Positions 10,169-21,237 of a stretch of DNA of 64,000 nucleotides are shown one piece after another. The position numbers were made by a program, and so were the translations under genes. A model generated the notes under the pieces. That model saw nothing but the letters and a program-made list of their open reading frames with translations. It had not been told where the DNA came from and did not search any database. How positions within the stretch are numbered: position 1 is the stretch's first letter; the number at the start of each line of letters is the position of its first letter. Source of the stretch: Paulinella micropora (taxonomy: Eukaryota; Cercozoa; Imbricatea; Euglyphida); NCBI GenBank assembly GCA_009731375.1, contig BJOX01000327.1, positions 154,929 to 218,928 of the forward strand, given 5' to 3'.

Positions 10169-10534
10169 TACACACACTCTTTCTTTCTTTCACACGCACA
10201 CAAACATCGCAGCCTCCCTACAACCCATCCCCCTCTAACACACAAGAGACACACACACACACACCTCACTCACACACACACCTCACTCACTGCATTAGTT
10301 CCGAATCGTAGTGCTCGTAGCCGTGGCGCTGGCCGTGGCGCTAGCCGTGGTGGCCGTGGCGCTGGCCATGGTGGCCGTGGCCGTGGGGGCCGTGGCCGCG
10401 GCCGCGGCCGTGGTCGTGCCCGCGGCCGTGGTGGCCGTGGCGGCGGCCGTGTTCGCCGCAAGTCGGAGTCAAAAGCAAACGTTGAGGAGGAATCAGATGA
10501 ATCTGATGTATCATGGGTGGAAGGTGATGACTAA
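9878..10534 (+). CDS. Last two exons of a SAP-motif / RGG-tail nucleic-acid-binding protein, with a TAA inside the SAP motif
   Basis: Exon 9878-10113 follows the acceptor ctccgtatag and reads LNQYVNAKSAEKQKRKHK, then a SAP-like helix pair (YLSALTKGQLMKMCEQL / VSKVGTKDVLRANLRSYF), ending at donor GAAG|gtcttt. Exon 10299-10534 follows acceptor ctgcattag and joins in phase (GAA G|TT). It encodes RSARSRGAGRGASRGGRG and further GR/RGG repeats, then an acidic end (EEESDESDVSWVEGDD) and TAA. SAP motifs bind AT-rich DNA and RGG tails bind RNA, so a chromatin or RNA-linked nuclear protein is likely. Between CEQL and VSKV the frame has TAA (9996-9998), where Lys (AAA) is expected; this is a nonsense change, an assembly error, or a sign of a pseudogene. 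Upstream exons are not visible: a minus-strand retroelement occupies the space to the left. Confidence 0.62.
10114..10298 (+). repeat. Intron of the SAP/RGG gene, made of (CT)n, (CA)n and (ACAC)n runs
   Basis: The intron runs from gtctttttaacc to ctgcattag. Its body is a (CT)n run, a (CA)n run and several CACACA blocks. It shows the theme of the whole window on a small scale: little intron sequence other than simple repeat between the splice sites. Confidence 0.75.
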
Positions 10535-10910
10535 TCAAGTATTCGTAGTTTCTTTCTTAAGATTACCGCTTGGTGACCTCTTAAGGACCTTGGCACGATT
10601 CAATCAATTATATATGAATGTCTCGCTTAAGGGTCTGCTCGTAAATATTAGTTAATATGATAACCGCTAGTGTTTTACAGTGGCAATTTGTATTAATAAC
10701 TTGTTGCTAGTATGATATTTATTTGTCACTGAATCAAGAAATCGTAGAAAGCAGCTTGAATTAGTTATCAATATTAATACCAATACTAAGTACAATAATT
10801 TTTTTAATAAATACATTAACTGGCTATGATAAATTGAAACTGTAAATATTATTTTTCGTAAATTTATTCATTTGTAAGAATCTTACAAATGGGTCTTGGT
10901 GTAGGAAGAT
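10535..10910. other. AT-rich 3' flank of the SAP/RGG gene
   Basis: Probable 3' UTR and flank. It is AT-rich with several AATAA-type hexamers (for example AATAAATACATT near 10806) that could serve for polyadenylation. No other gene is visible. Confidence 0.4.
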
Positions 10911-11158
10911 CCGTCATAATGATGATGATGAATGAGTAATGACGACGATGATGATGATGAATGACGATGATGACGATGATGAAGATGATGATGATGATGA
11001 TGATGATGAATGACGATGATGAATGACCATGAGGATGATGCTGATGAGGATGATGAATGACGACGACGACGATGATGAATTGATGATGATGATGATGATG
11101 AATTATGATGAGGATGATGATGATGATGATGAGGATGATGATGGAGGTGATGAATAAC

Positions 11159-11191
<33 letters not shown>

Positions 11192-11211
11192 TGACGATCG
11201 ATCGATCGATC

Positions 11212-11254
<43 letters not shown>

Positions 11255-11362
11255 GGATAGATAAGAGAAGATAAGATAAGATATGATAAGATAAGATAAG
11301 ATAAGATAAGATAAGATAAAGATAAAGATAAGATAAGATAAGATAAGATTAAGATTAAGAGA

Positions 11363-11393
<31 letters not shown>

Positions 11394-11420
11394 ACAAAAT
11401 AAGATAGATAGATAGATAGT

Positions 11421-11453
<33 letters not shown>

Positions 11454-11471
11454 GAGATATCGACTAATGTC

Positions 11472-11521
<50 letters not shown>

Positions 11522-11878
11522 GCAGGTAGGTAGGTGGGTAGGTAAATATAAATAGGAGTAGGTAGGTAGGTAGATATAGATAGGAGTAGGAGAAGAAAAA
11601 AGAAAGAGGAAGAAGATGGAAGTAGTAGTAGTTGTTGAAGAAGCAAGAAAACGAAGAAGAAACAAAAGAGAATAAGAAGAAGAAAGAAGCAGAAGAAAGA
11701 AGAAAAGAAAGAACGACAGAAATAAGAAAAAGTAGCAGAACAACCAGAAGAAAGTAGGTAGGTATATATGTATATATATAATATATATATACAAAAATGT
11801 ATATATATATATTTATATATATATATATATCTTCCTCTTTCTCTCTCTCTATCTCTCTCTTCTCTCTCTCTCTCTCTC

Positions 11879-11929
<51 letters not shown>

Positions 11930-12015
11930 TCTCTTCTTCTTTCTTTCGACCTCTCTCTCTCTCTCTCTCCGTATGTGTGTGTGTGTTATTACTTGTGTGT
12001 GTGTGTGTGTGTGTG

Positions 12016-12046
<31 letters not shown>

Positions 12047-12085
12047 GTGTGTGTGTGTGTCTGTGTGTGTGTGTGTGTGTTTGTG

Positions 12086-12125
<40 letters not shown>

Positions 12126-12151
12126 CGTGCGTGCGTGTGTGTGTGTGCGTC

Positions 12152-12191
<40 letters not shown>

Positions 12192-12195
12192 TTCT
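10911..12195. repeat. Compound microsatellite block: (GAT)n, (GATA)n, (AAGAT)n, purine-rich, (TA)n, (CT)n, (GT)n, (GA)n
   Basis: About 1.3 kb of changing simple repeats: (GATGAT)n at 10917-11190, (GATA)n at 11205-11255 and 11404-11520, (AAGAT)n at 11265-11395, a purine-rich AGAAGA stretch at 11590-11750, (TA)n near 11770-11830, (CT)n at 11832-11970 and (GT)n at 11973-12195, broken by (GA)n at 12088-12122. Long frames across it are periodic repeats and are not genes. Confidence 0.95.
11451..11474 (-). mobile_element. Tiny 3' remnant of the (CTAT)n-tailed repeat family
   Basis: Inside a (GATA)n array, 24 bases read on the minus strand TGACATTAGTCGATATCTCA followed by (TCTA)n. This is the exact 3' end of the larger copies at 39053-39598, 44964-45368 and 47502-47648. 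It is best explained as an extremely 5'-truncated insertion whose tail is the surrounding array. Confidence 0.75.
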
Positions 12196-12572
12196 CTCAT
12201 AGAGCAATTTATTAGCATAAAATAGAAAACAAAGAAGTATTACTGTATTAGAATGGCAATTTTTACCTTTTTCTTCTCTTGTTGACTCCATGAATTGCCT
12301 GTACTGACCAGTGTACTGTCTGCTTAGTACTCTACTAGCATCTTCTGCTTGATGTATGCAATTTAAACCTTTCTTTTCTTCCCCTCTTGAATTGCATGCA
12401 CTGACCATGCTTGTATCTCCTTCATGTATGTTCCTTCTCTATTCTTTCTCTCTTCATCTTTATTTGCTCTTGAATATCCCATCTTCTTGACTTGCATAGC
12501 GCAGTCCGCCCATACAGTAAGTCACTGTCTTGGTGACAATTTGGTGTTTGGCAAGCGGCATTTTCAAACCCA
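12196..12572. other. Stretch left of the second retroelement, no gene seen
   Basis: Two degenerate copies of a roughly 90-bp motif are present (TTGACTCCATGAATTGCC near 12281 and TTGAATTGCATGCACTGACC near 12386). Toward the right, CTTGGTGACAATTTGGTG at 12528-12545 could be the end of an LTR or a primer binding region of the element that follows, but no matching second LTR was found. Confidence 0.35.
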
Positions 12573-12582
12573 NNNNNNNNNN
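12573..12582. other. Assembly gap (10 N)
   Basis: Run of ten N near the start of the second retroelement. Confidence 0.99.
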
Positions 12583-13320
12583 TTTGAAAATGAGGGGAAT
12601 ACGGCTTACCATCGTCAGCATCGTCTTCAGCACCTCACAGGGTCCTCACACACTTCCTTCCGCGTTGTCAGCCGTGGAAGGAGCGCATGCTATACGATTT
12701 ACAATCACAGGTCCTATATCTCTTCGGCCGACGCGACGCCTCTGGGGATTTCAGATCCCTTCCTCACGCGCCTCCCGGAGCCAGCTGGAGGAAGGGTCTC
12801 CATGTGACCGCATCTCCTTCTCTCCGCGCATTTCATCCCGCTCGAATCCACGCGGCCTCTCATCCGCTGATTCGCGATCACAGCGGCGATTGGAATATAG
12901 TAGAGCGCGAGATGAGGAAGAGGAAGAGAAAGAGGAATACGAAGGTCAAGGACGTGGCGGCAAGTATGAAAGAGAAGACTCTTCGCCCGCCGACGAAGAC
13001 GCGGATACCGGCAGAGGTCGTTCCAGCAAGCGGATATGCCGGAAATACAAGAAGCCCAAGACCAGCTGCCAGCCCGACCGACGACGACGACGTAGTCACG
13101 ACGACGACGACAAAGACGGCTCCTAGTCCTCCACTTCCTCATCTTCTTCTTCTTCATCTTCATCCTCCAGCTCTGCTCCAGCCCCGAGCGCAACATCCGT
13201 TAGCCGGACGACAGATAAGCAGGAGAAGACGGAGGATAAGAATAAGAACAAGGAGCGGAGTAAACGAGGCAGCCGCGGCAAAGCCATAAGGTACGCACAT
13301 GGCACTATCATGAAGTAGCC
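12583..13320 (+). pseudogene. Gag-like region of the decayed element
   Basis: Two overlapping frames are open. One reads EEEEEKEEYEGQGRGGKYER and ends in RRRRRSHDDDDKDGS at 13126. The other (12687-13289) reads EMRKRKRKRNTKVKD and SPTDDDDVVTTTTTK. Both are charged and low in complexity, as expected of Gag. I cannot decide which is the true frame; a frameshift between them is likely. Confidence 0.5.
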
Positions 13321-13321
13321 T

Positions 13322-15316
13322 ATGACCGCCAAGGTAGACGGTACCTTTTGGACTGTGTCACAAGGTGAACGCAAGCCCATACGCTCTCAACACCAAGCAC
13401 AACAGCAGCGTATGCAACAGGCCATGATCCATGGCTGGAAAAACCCGGTCCAGAGATGGACTACGGGTATTCCGGCTCGGAGAAATGCACCCCGAAGCAC
13501 ACTGCCAAGGCGCGGTCCGAGACGCGTGCGGAGCGAGCCTAGCCTGCCCCGACCTGCTTACAGCCGACCCCAGAACTTAGTTCCGGAAACGCGCAGCAAT
13601 GTGTATGCACCACGCGCAACCCATCTCCGGCAACAAAACACGAAACGTGTAGCATCCCACTCGATGCTTATGCTTCGAACATTGGCAGTGTCACAATGTC
13701 AATCGCCCCCTTCTCCGGGACAGCTGCGCTTCCGTCCACACTCCCCTCAACATGAGCCGGAGATGTGCAGGACGCAGTGACAACCCACGGAGCCGTATCC
13801 AAATCCTATCAAACCCATATTGTGGCCCAGCTAATGTTACCGCATGACAGGGAACATCCCCCGATTAGCGGTCTGGACTGGCTCTCTATGAACATGACTT
13901 CTGACCCAGGTATTTTACTCGTCACACCAGATGACATCACAGGCCTATTCCCAGACCCCGTTTTGATGCTTTCAGAGCGATTATGCCGACATTACCTAGA
14001 CGAACAGAAGGGAAAGAAGGCCGAACCACCTAAACCCAAGTTCGGCCCGGATACTATTAGCTCCAACCTCAATCCTCCTCAGAAGAAAAGAGCGAAAGAT
14101 TTTCTAGAGCGTTACAGCGACCGATTCCATGAAAAGGCTGGCTGTTTTACGCACACCGCTATTTCTTTGAAGCTACGTCCAGGCGCACAGCCTATTTGGG
14201 TTCCCTGCCCTAGATGAACGCCTGCTGTCAGAGAGTTTCTGACCCAGTGGGCAGACGATATGCTTGCTACTGGCCGTTATAGTTTTGCCTCTCCTAATTG
14301 TGAGTGGGCTACTAGACCGTGCCCTGTAGGCAAGTTTAACTCCCTCTTGCAGGATCATTTCAAAGGCATCCGCATGGTATTCGACTACCGCGCGGTTAAC
14401 GACCGGCTCATCCTTCCGGTCCCCGGCCTTCCTAACCCCGATCATCACCGTGAGCTCTTCGCGGGATATAACTATCTCTCCGCGTTAGACATGGTTGATG
14501 GTTTTTCGCACCTAGATCGACCCTACAGACGGTAGCCGCGACATCCTCGCCGTATGGACCCCTCGTGGACTTCTAGTCCCCAACTATATGACACAGGGTA
14601 TCCACCGCGCCCCTGGTGACTTTCAACGTGCAGTCGACAAGTCTTTTGGCCATCTCCCTTTTTGGGGTCAGACGGCCGCAGCATACATCGACTACATGCA
14701 TCTGGCCCACGACGACTTCGACGTCCACATGGACCAGCTGGAGAAGCTCATGGAGGCTGCGGAGGCAGCCGGCTGTTACTTCGCCGCGGACAAGCTACGC
14801 ATTGGCTACAACTCTCTTCCCGTCCTTGGCAAAGTCTGCAGCAAGAAAGGTGTCGCCGCCGACACAAGCAAGATCGATGCAATCCTGAAGATATCTGAAC
14901 CGCAGAACATCACCGAGGTCCGTTCAATACTCGGTATGACCAACTTTATTCAGGCGCATATTCCAAACTACTCTCGCTTGGTGGCGCCACTCTCCGATCT
15001 ACTCAAGTCTACGAACGCCCGACCTACGGGACCCAACTTTTCCCGTGAAAAAGAGAAGAAATGCTTCGCAAAGCTCAAGCGTGTCCTGACAACGTTAACG
15101 CTACCGATCCTCGCCAAGTACAACAAGACGCAGCAGCTCTACCTTCGAACAGACGCAAGCATCGTTGGCATCGGTGGAGCTCTACATTCGGGCCCTGAGA
15201 AGTCTGCGCCTGTCATCTCTTATTTCTCGCTTAAATTCACGGATACTCAATCTCGGTGGGTCACGTATGTTCGGGAAGCTTACGGTATAATTTACGGAGT
15301 TCAGCAATCCCGTTAG
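13322..15316 (+). pseudogene. pol: Protease and reverse transcriptase region, broken by a stop and a frameshift
   Basis: A protease C-terminal motif appears as ISGLDWLSMNM near 13863. RT follows: LNPPQKKRAKDFLERYSDRF (14070-14130), then TGA at 14215-14217 inside the normally conserved stretch, then MVFDYRAVNDRLILPVPGLP, YNYLSALDMVDGFSHLD, a one-base shift near 14515-14525, DPTDGSRDILAVWTPRG, and AAAYIDYMHLAHDDFD, where the catalytic box reads YIDY and not YxDD. The thumb and connection follow (VRSILGMTNFIQAHIPNYSR) and then the RNase H start (LRTDASIVGIGGAL). A TAG ends the frame at 15314-15316, inside the stretch just before the TDHRPLIWL motif. The enzyme must be dead. Confidence 0.85.
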
Positions 15317-17720
15317 TATATTGACGCTAGTGATCATCCGCTGACTATAGTCACGGATCATCGCCCGCTCATATGGCTATACCACGCCAGAAGCCCGATG
15401 GTTGTCGGATGGGTCCTAGACCACCTTCAAACTATCCTTCAAGGTGGAATACATTCAGGGTAAACAGAATCTCCTTCCTGATGCCCTCTCTCGTGTTCCT
15501 TGTATATCGCCCGGCCAACCCACTCTCCTCGGGGAAGTCAAAGCGACGAATCAGCTACTGGACACCATCCCGGCAACTATGTTATAGTCCAGTGGACGCT
15601 CCTTTTGGCTCGCGATTGACGGTAGTCATCCGCAATTAAACGCGCGCTTTAAGAAGCACGACAGTCGGATTTTGCGCGGTGCACCAACGATCAAGACCTT
15701 ACAGGCCCCATGGGACTACGCCATAGTCATCCCGCCCGCGGAGCGTGCTCAGGAAGTAGCCCGTCAACTGTTTGCTCTCAACAAGCCTTTTGCTGTACTT
15801 GTTCCTCAAGACATGGTACACCTCAAACCCGACGGTGAGACCATCTCTCGTGAGACAGTATTAGCATGTCACAAGATCGTCTTCCTTGAGGACAACCTTG
15901 TGTGGCTTGTTCATAACTTTGGATTGGATCGCCATGCTGTGCTTAATATGTATGCTACATCACATGCCCCGCGCGTCACGCGTGACGCGCAGATATCCAG
16001 TCAGCGCAGAAAGAAGATCCCCTTTTGCAACCGCTTTGGGACGGATCTACATCTATCGGCCAGGGTAATACTCTTCTCTTTTTCAAGGGAGGGCTAGCGG
16101 TACATATCATGCCCGACCGCTCCCGCCGTATATAATTGTTCCCAAATCCCCTCATACGCAAGCTTGTCTCCCATGCTCACTTGATCCAGAATCACGCAAA
16201 GGTCCCCACCCTTGCCCCATACATCCATCAGCGATACATATGGTTCGGACCCGATGGGAAAGACAAGATGCACGCCGACATTGCGGATATCCTCAGCGAT
16301 TGCCACTTTTGTCAACTATCACACGCCCGCCTCACACTTAATCATGGCCGCTATAATTCGTTAGTCTGCAGCCATCCAGGTCAAGCTATAGGTATATCAT
16401 GTTCATGTAGGCATAGATGGCGTACTCGAACAGTACGTGTTAACTATAGTCGATTTGTTCGCAGGTTACCTATTGTTTATTCCAGTCGTTTCCACCACTG
16501 CTGAGGAGACTGTTGAGACCATTCTCGCTCGATGGGTTTGCCTTTTCGGTTTTCCGGAGGCCACCCTGTCTGACGATCATGGATCTTTCCGTGGCAATCT
16601 TGCCAAGGCCTTCTGCAGCATGGCTGGAATCGAATGGCTCACCACTGCGCCATACTCTCACCATCAGTTAGGCATGGTAGAACGCAGGCATCAAAGCCTC
16701 CGCCGCGCCATCCAGGCACTCGCAGACAAAGACAAGAAGACTTGGCCCAAGGCCATGCCAGCTCTGTCGTTCTCGCAGAACACATACGTCTCTACCGCCA
16801 CCGGCGTATCCGCTTTTGAAGGTATGATGGCTCGCCAGCTAAGTACATCTATCGATATCTTCGATTCTCCCGACGTCATCGCTGAACGCGCGGCTCGATC
16901 AACCGCCGCAATTACTAAGTCTGGCTCGACGACCGTCCAGAGATCGAACCAACTCGACACTCTCCGCTTAGCTCGGATTGCTGTCACGGCGTATGTCAAG
17001 GAATACGCCTCCTTCACGCGCAAGGCCGCCAACGAGCAGAAGAACAAGCAGCGGCGACGCAAGCTACCTGATTGGAAGGTAGGTGACCGTGTCACCGTCT
17101 ATCGCCCGAAACAATCAACCAAAGGTATTCCCGCCTCCTCTGTCCTTCAACACGACGGCCCGTACATCATATTGGACAAGCCGTCCAATAACACCTTTCG
17201 CCTCCGGCACGAACACACCAACAAGGTCCTCCGCAAAATTGACATTGCACACATCAGCCCCTACACGGCCCCAACCGATCTGGCTCAGGCCATCGACCCG
17301 GTCCAGGATCAGGCACACAATGACGATCAGAAGGACTACGTTGTTGGTGAGGTGATAGCCTTCATCGACGATGGCTTGCTCAAGTTAGGGATGATCATGG
17401 ATGAAGATCCCACGGACGATTGCGACGACTTCCGCGTTCACCAGCTCGGCATTACTTCACTGTCTAATATGCAGTACCGCCCCGTCTACGTGGAGCTGAT
17501 TACGCACCCGGACGGCTCAGTCACGGAGGGCCCGACGCATCTCCAATGGACCAAGCCTCTCAACTCCTGGAAGAAGATGACTCTCGACAGTGAGAATGAT
17601 CAGGTCGTTCATCGCGATATTCAGTTCAAACCCGCCACCAACTCCAGGAACAANNNNNNNNNNAAATGGTTCGACCATTCCCGAACAACTCAAACGTTTA
17701 CGCAAACCTTACAACGGTAA
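15317..17720 (+). pseudogene. RNase H end and integrase region of the decayed element
   Basis: RNase H continues with LTIVTDHRPLIWLYH. Integrase has an HHCC finger in broken frames (HAHLIQNHAKVP ... CHFCQLSHARL, 16170-16330). A long open frame from 16437 follows with VDLFAGYLLFIPV, SDDHGSFRG and HHQLGMVERRHQSLRRA, the D,D,E core. Its C-terminal part (WKVGDRVTVYRPKQ, HDGPYIILDKPSNNTFRLR, IDIAHISPYTAP) is the usual integrase tail fold. The frame runs into the gap at 17654-17663. The last part stays open over about 400 codons, so the breaks are concentrated upstream. Confidence 0.82.
17654..17663. other. Assembly gap (10 N)
   Basis: Run of ten N inside the C-terminal part of the second retroelement. 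Confidence 0.99.
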
Positions 17721-18181
17721 GAAGTACGATTTTCATGTTTTCAAACTAAGATCGAAGTAGACTCTCAAGTGGTTTTTACTTTTAGACTCCCTTCGGACTC
17801 TATCTCCTTTCCCACTTCATATACCACCCAACAATTTAGTATTTTCTACAGGCTTGTACGATAGTCATATTCACATATTTTGAACTGGCATTAGCTAAGG
17901 CAGGTCACACAATGCTATTTACCGCTTTGAACACGTAGTGATAGTGTTGGCCCTACGCTCCTTTCATGATGTATGATTGGGTACACTATATCCGTCCTGC
18001 CTCTGCATGTTGATACTATCTTGATCAATGCGTTGACACATATACGCACGCACATATCGCGCATGGATCTACATCTGCAATCTCTTTGATTCATTTTCTT
18101 TTTATACTTATTTACACATCATTTGGTCAATCATCTGTTACGATTCGTTTCGATCGCAACTCCAACCTACCGTTATGGTCT

Positions 18182-18194
18182 GGGGGGGGGGGAG
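18182..18194 (+). promoter_or_regulatory. Polypurine tract of the decayed retroelement
   Basis: Eleven G followed by AG, then TTATCGGAATG. Position (downstream of integrase) and composition fit the plus-strand primer of an LTR element, with the 3' LTR expected to start directly after it. Confidence 0.5.
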
Positions 18195-18743
18195 TTATCG
18201 GAATGACTACCGTACCGAACCGACTCCAAACATTAATATTGTGTTAAAATTTCTTCAAGTTTTTACTTCAAGTTTACACTTCTATTTTTAGTTCCGTTAC
18301 TTCATTTTTCCGTTTATTTATCAACTGTCATAACTTGTAGTTGTTACGTTTTCAACTGCCGTTAACAGATCAATTTATTTCCCTTTAACAGCTAGCTTTT
18401 TAGAAAAGCTTGACTATTGCCTTTTTCCCCATATCTGAAAACTTTTATTCCTTTGACCGCTATTTCCGGTCTCCAGTCATACTTTATTTCCTTGGACAGT
18501 GTTTTCCGGTTCCCAGTCAACACCCCAAGTAAAATGGTAAAACAAGTCAGATAGGTTAGTTAAAGTGGTAATACTTAACATATTTTCCTTTATTTTTCTC
18601 AGACCAACTTGACCAACTCCAACTGCTACACAACACGTGTAGCACTTGAATTCTATTCGTTAGTTCTCAGAATTTGTATTGTTTCGCGAGGGACAAGTAG
18701 TCTGTCAAGCAAGTGTACTAAATAAACTGGAATTGACCATCCC
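18195..18743. other. AT-rich DNA after the polypurine tract, possible 3' LTR
   Basis: Contains a short direct repeat (TTTCCGGTCTCCAGTCA near 18464 and TTTCCGGTTCCCAGTCA near 18504). No gene and no matching 5' LTR are visible. Confidence 0.35.
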
Positions 18744-19090
18744 AGCGTCATGTTCTGTCATGTTATTAATCTGAATTTATCTTACGCCATGTTATGTTAT
18801 GTTATGTTTCTGATATGTTATGATGTTTTGTCACATGTCATGTTCTGTCATGTTATTAATCTGACGTTATCTTACGCCATCTTATGTTACGTTATGTTTC
18901 TGATATGTTATGTTTTGTCACATGTCATGTTCTGTCATGTTATTAATCTGACTTTATCTTAAGCCATGTTATGTTATGTTATGTTTCTGATATGTTATGT
19001 TTTGTCACATGTCATGTTCTGTCATATCATTAATCTGACGTTATCTTATGCCATGTTATGTTTCTGATATGTTATGATGTTTTGGTACCT
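18744..19090 (+). repeat. Minisatellite, 90-100 bp unit, ATGTT-rich
   Basis: About four units, each with GTCATGTTCTGTCATG, TTATTAATCTGA, ATCTTACGCCATG, one to three TTATG units, and TTTCTGATATGTTATG. The same unit forms a second array at 46930-47405 inside an intron of the large gene. Confidence 0.9.
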
Positions 19091-19489
19091 TCCCTGTTCT
19101 CGGAAGTATTTTGAGATCAAATGACAGCCGTGTGTGTATTCATTTGAATGCCGGTTGGTAATTTCCTCACAGGAGGGTAGTCAAGACTTACAAAAACAAA
19201 AGCCCTATTGAAATTTGAAAGTTCAAGCAAAGCGAAAATAACGCCTGGAAAAGTCGTGGCTGACAGAACCAAAACACATAAAACCAGTTAAAAACCGTTA
19301 TAACATTATTAAATTTGAAAATTTTCAAAAGTTTTGTAAGCCTACTGTATTAGTCGTTGAAAAATAGTTAGAATCTTTCGTTTTCGTTATCGTTTATAGT
19401 TGAAAACCACATGTAAAGTTTTCAAGTAGTCATGATGATACTTAGCTGAAGTTAGCTTACTAACCAGTCTAGCGTCATCATCTTCAAGT
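19091..19489. other. AT-rich unique-looking DNA
   Basis: No ORF or element recognised. A stretch near 19300-19400 resembles 20400-20480 (TTGAAAATTTTCAAAAGTTT, TTCGTTTTCG type words), hinting at an old duplication. Confidence 0.4.
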
Positions 19490-20172
19490 TAGTGTAAAAT
19501 AGTGTTTCCACACATGTTTTATGCTTCAAAAACATTGTAAATATGATGAACAAGCTAGTATTACTATTATTTCATGCACACTGAGTTCAAGTAGTCGGTG
19601 AGTATGTATAATGACTATAAGTGAGTGGCAAGTAGTCTGAGTGTCACAGTGACTAGTGTAAAACACGGTCACTCACTCTAAACTATAAGCTTCCGCACCG
19701 GTTTTTTGCTTCAAAAACATTATAAATATGCTAAACAAACTCGTATTAATATAATTTCATGCATAATTCAAGTAGGCAGTAAGTATGTATAACGAATACA
19801 AGTGAGTGGCAAGTAATCTGAGTGTCACAGTGACTAGTGTAAAACACGGTCACTCACTCTGAAATATAAGCTTCCGCACCGGTTTTTTGCTTAAAAAACA
19901 TTGTAAATATGCTAAACAAACTCGAATTAATATAATTTCATGCATAGTTCAAGTAGGCAGTGAGTATGTAGAACGAATACAAGTGAGTGGCAAGTAGTGT
20001 GACGTCAAAGTGACTAGTGTAAAACACGGTCACTCACTCTGAAATATAAGCTTCCGCACCGGTTTTATGCTTCAAAAACATTGTAAATATGCTAAACAAA
20101 CTCGAATTAATGTAATTTCATGCATAGTTCAAGTAGTCGGTGAGTATGTATAACGACTGTAAGTGAGTGGCT
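19490..20172 (+). repeat. Tandem repeat with a unit of about 180 bp, four copies
   Basis: The word CTTCCGCACCGGTTTT recurs at 19690, 19871 and 20051, a period of 180-181 bp. The first unit (19505 on, TTTCCACACATGTTTTATGC) is diverged. Each unit also holds CTTCAAAAACATT, TTTCATGCATAA/GTTC and GTCACTCACTC. A 180-bp period is typical of satellite DNA, but the array is short. Confidence 0.9.
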
Positions 20173-20499
20173 GCCACCAGCAGCCAACTTGAAAATTTCT
20201 AGTCACATTTAAATTTAAATTTAAATTTGAATTTGAAGTAATATCGTTAGAATTTAATAAATTAAATATAATTACGTTGATTTTGATGTAAAACAACATA
20301 AAAACAAAGAAAAATCAAGCTCAGGCAAGCCAAAGCCACAATCTAGCCAAGATATAGCTAACGGTCGAAAAACAGTTGTAACGGCTGGAAATTCAAATTT
20401 TTTAAACTTTTTTTGTTTAAAATAGTTAAAATACATTAAAATCTTTCATTTTCATGCTAATTCCATCAATTTTGAAAACCTTTAGACTTAGCGTGCATG
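20173..20499. other. AT-rich stretch with (AAATTT)n
   Basis: Contains AAATTTAAATTTAAATTT at 20210-20230 and otherwise AT-rich sequence with no gene. Confidence 0.5.
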
Positions 20500-21237
20500 T
20501 TAGCGCGCATTATATCCGGTCGCCTCTGTCAACCTATGCTCCTCACCTAACTTTTGCCTAACCTCCCCTACCACAGCCCCACACCTCTGCTTTCCCTGTC
20601 TCCTAGTCTGCTTGGACACCTTCTCTTCCTTTCTGATCTTGGGCACCCTACACACTAGCACTATCTCTTTCCCCGTCACATACTTATCTATTCTACACCT
20701 ATCATCTGTCTCCTGCCACTGCCACATCTCTCGCAGGTATGGCTCTCCTGTTCTACCCACACACCCATCCGCATCTGGCACTTTTATTGGCGTCATCTTC
20801 TCCCTCTCTTCACTCGTCCAGTACTCCTTTCTGCTCATGTAATTCACCCCAGCCCCTTTGGGCGTCATCACACAAAATTCCATTTCAAGATTCTGCCCCA
20901 AATCAGCTTGCTCCGCGAGCTGAGAGTCTGCCCCCACTAAAGTGCATGTGTGTCTGCCATAATCGGAGGACGCTTGTCTTTCCTCTGCCACTCGCTCTTG
21001 GTCGTCTAACTTGGTTCTTTTTGCCCCCAAGGTGTCAGCACGTGTTTCCCTCTCAGTTCTCTTTTTGTTCTTGTCCCCAGTCTTGCGGTTTGTCCAAGAT
21101 CTCCAAGAAGGCTCGGGACGAGGCATTTGAAGATGGTGCCGAGCTTCCTCAAAAAGTGCCGCCAGACTGCGCCGGTCCGTAGAAAAGTTGACAGGATTTG
21201 GCTTTTTGGCGGGCATGGCGTGGACCGGCCTGAACAT
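20500..21237 (-). CDS. Hypothetical 245-residue protein
   Basis: Complete frame from ATG 21237 to a stop at 20500. The N-terminus is basic (MPAKKPNPVNF), then EEARHHLQMP, a highly charged stretch (RKTGDKNKKRTERETRAD), a middle part with EYWTSEEREKMTPIKVPDAD, and a Lys/Arg-rich end (KIRKEEKVSKQTRRQGKQR). It is markedly less AT-rich than its flanks, so it may come from a mobile element. I do not recognise the family. It could be a nucleic-acid-binding part of a retroelement or an exon of a longer gene. Confidence 0.4.
   Translation of the reverse strand: MFRPVHAMPAKKPNPVNFSTDRRSLAALFEEARHHLQMPRPEPSWRSWTNRKTGDKNKKRTERETRADTLGAKRTKLDDQERVAEERQASSDYGRHTCTLVGADSQLAEQADLGQNLEMEFCVMTPKGAGVNYMSRKEYWTSEEREKMTPIKVPDADGCVGRTGEPYLREMWQWQETDDRCRIDKYVTGKEIVLVCRVPKIRKEEKVSKQTRRQGKQRCGAVVGEVRQKLGEEHRLTEATGYNAR

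Larger units (their letters stand above)
12540..18194 (+). mobile_element. Decayed Ty3/Gypsy-type retrotransposon, plus strand
   Basis: Gag-like, protease, RT, RNase H and integrase segments follow in Ty3/Gypsy order, but in several frames and with stops. After the integrase and a gap comes an AT-rich untranslated region and then a polypurine run (11 G then AG, 18182-18194), which would prime plus-strand synthesis next to a 3' LTR. I could not match an LTR pair by eye. The coding sequence is unlike the Pol at 3183-9788 (different RT and integrase motifs), so it belongs to another lineage. Confidence 0.85.

Noticed and set aside
10311-10460. A membrane-like Val/Ala-rich protein in another frame of the RGG exon
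   Set aside because: It is the shifted frame of the Gly/Arg repeat. The RGG frame has the acceptor, the phase match and an acidic natural end.
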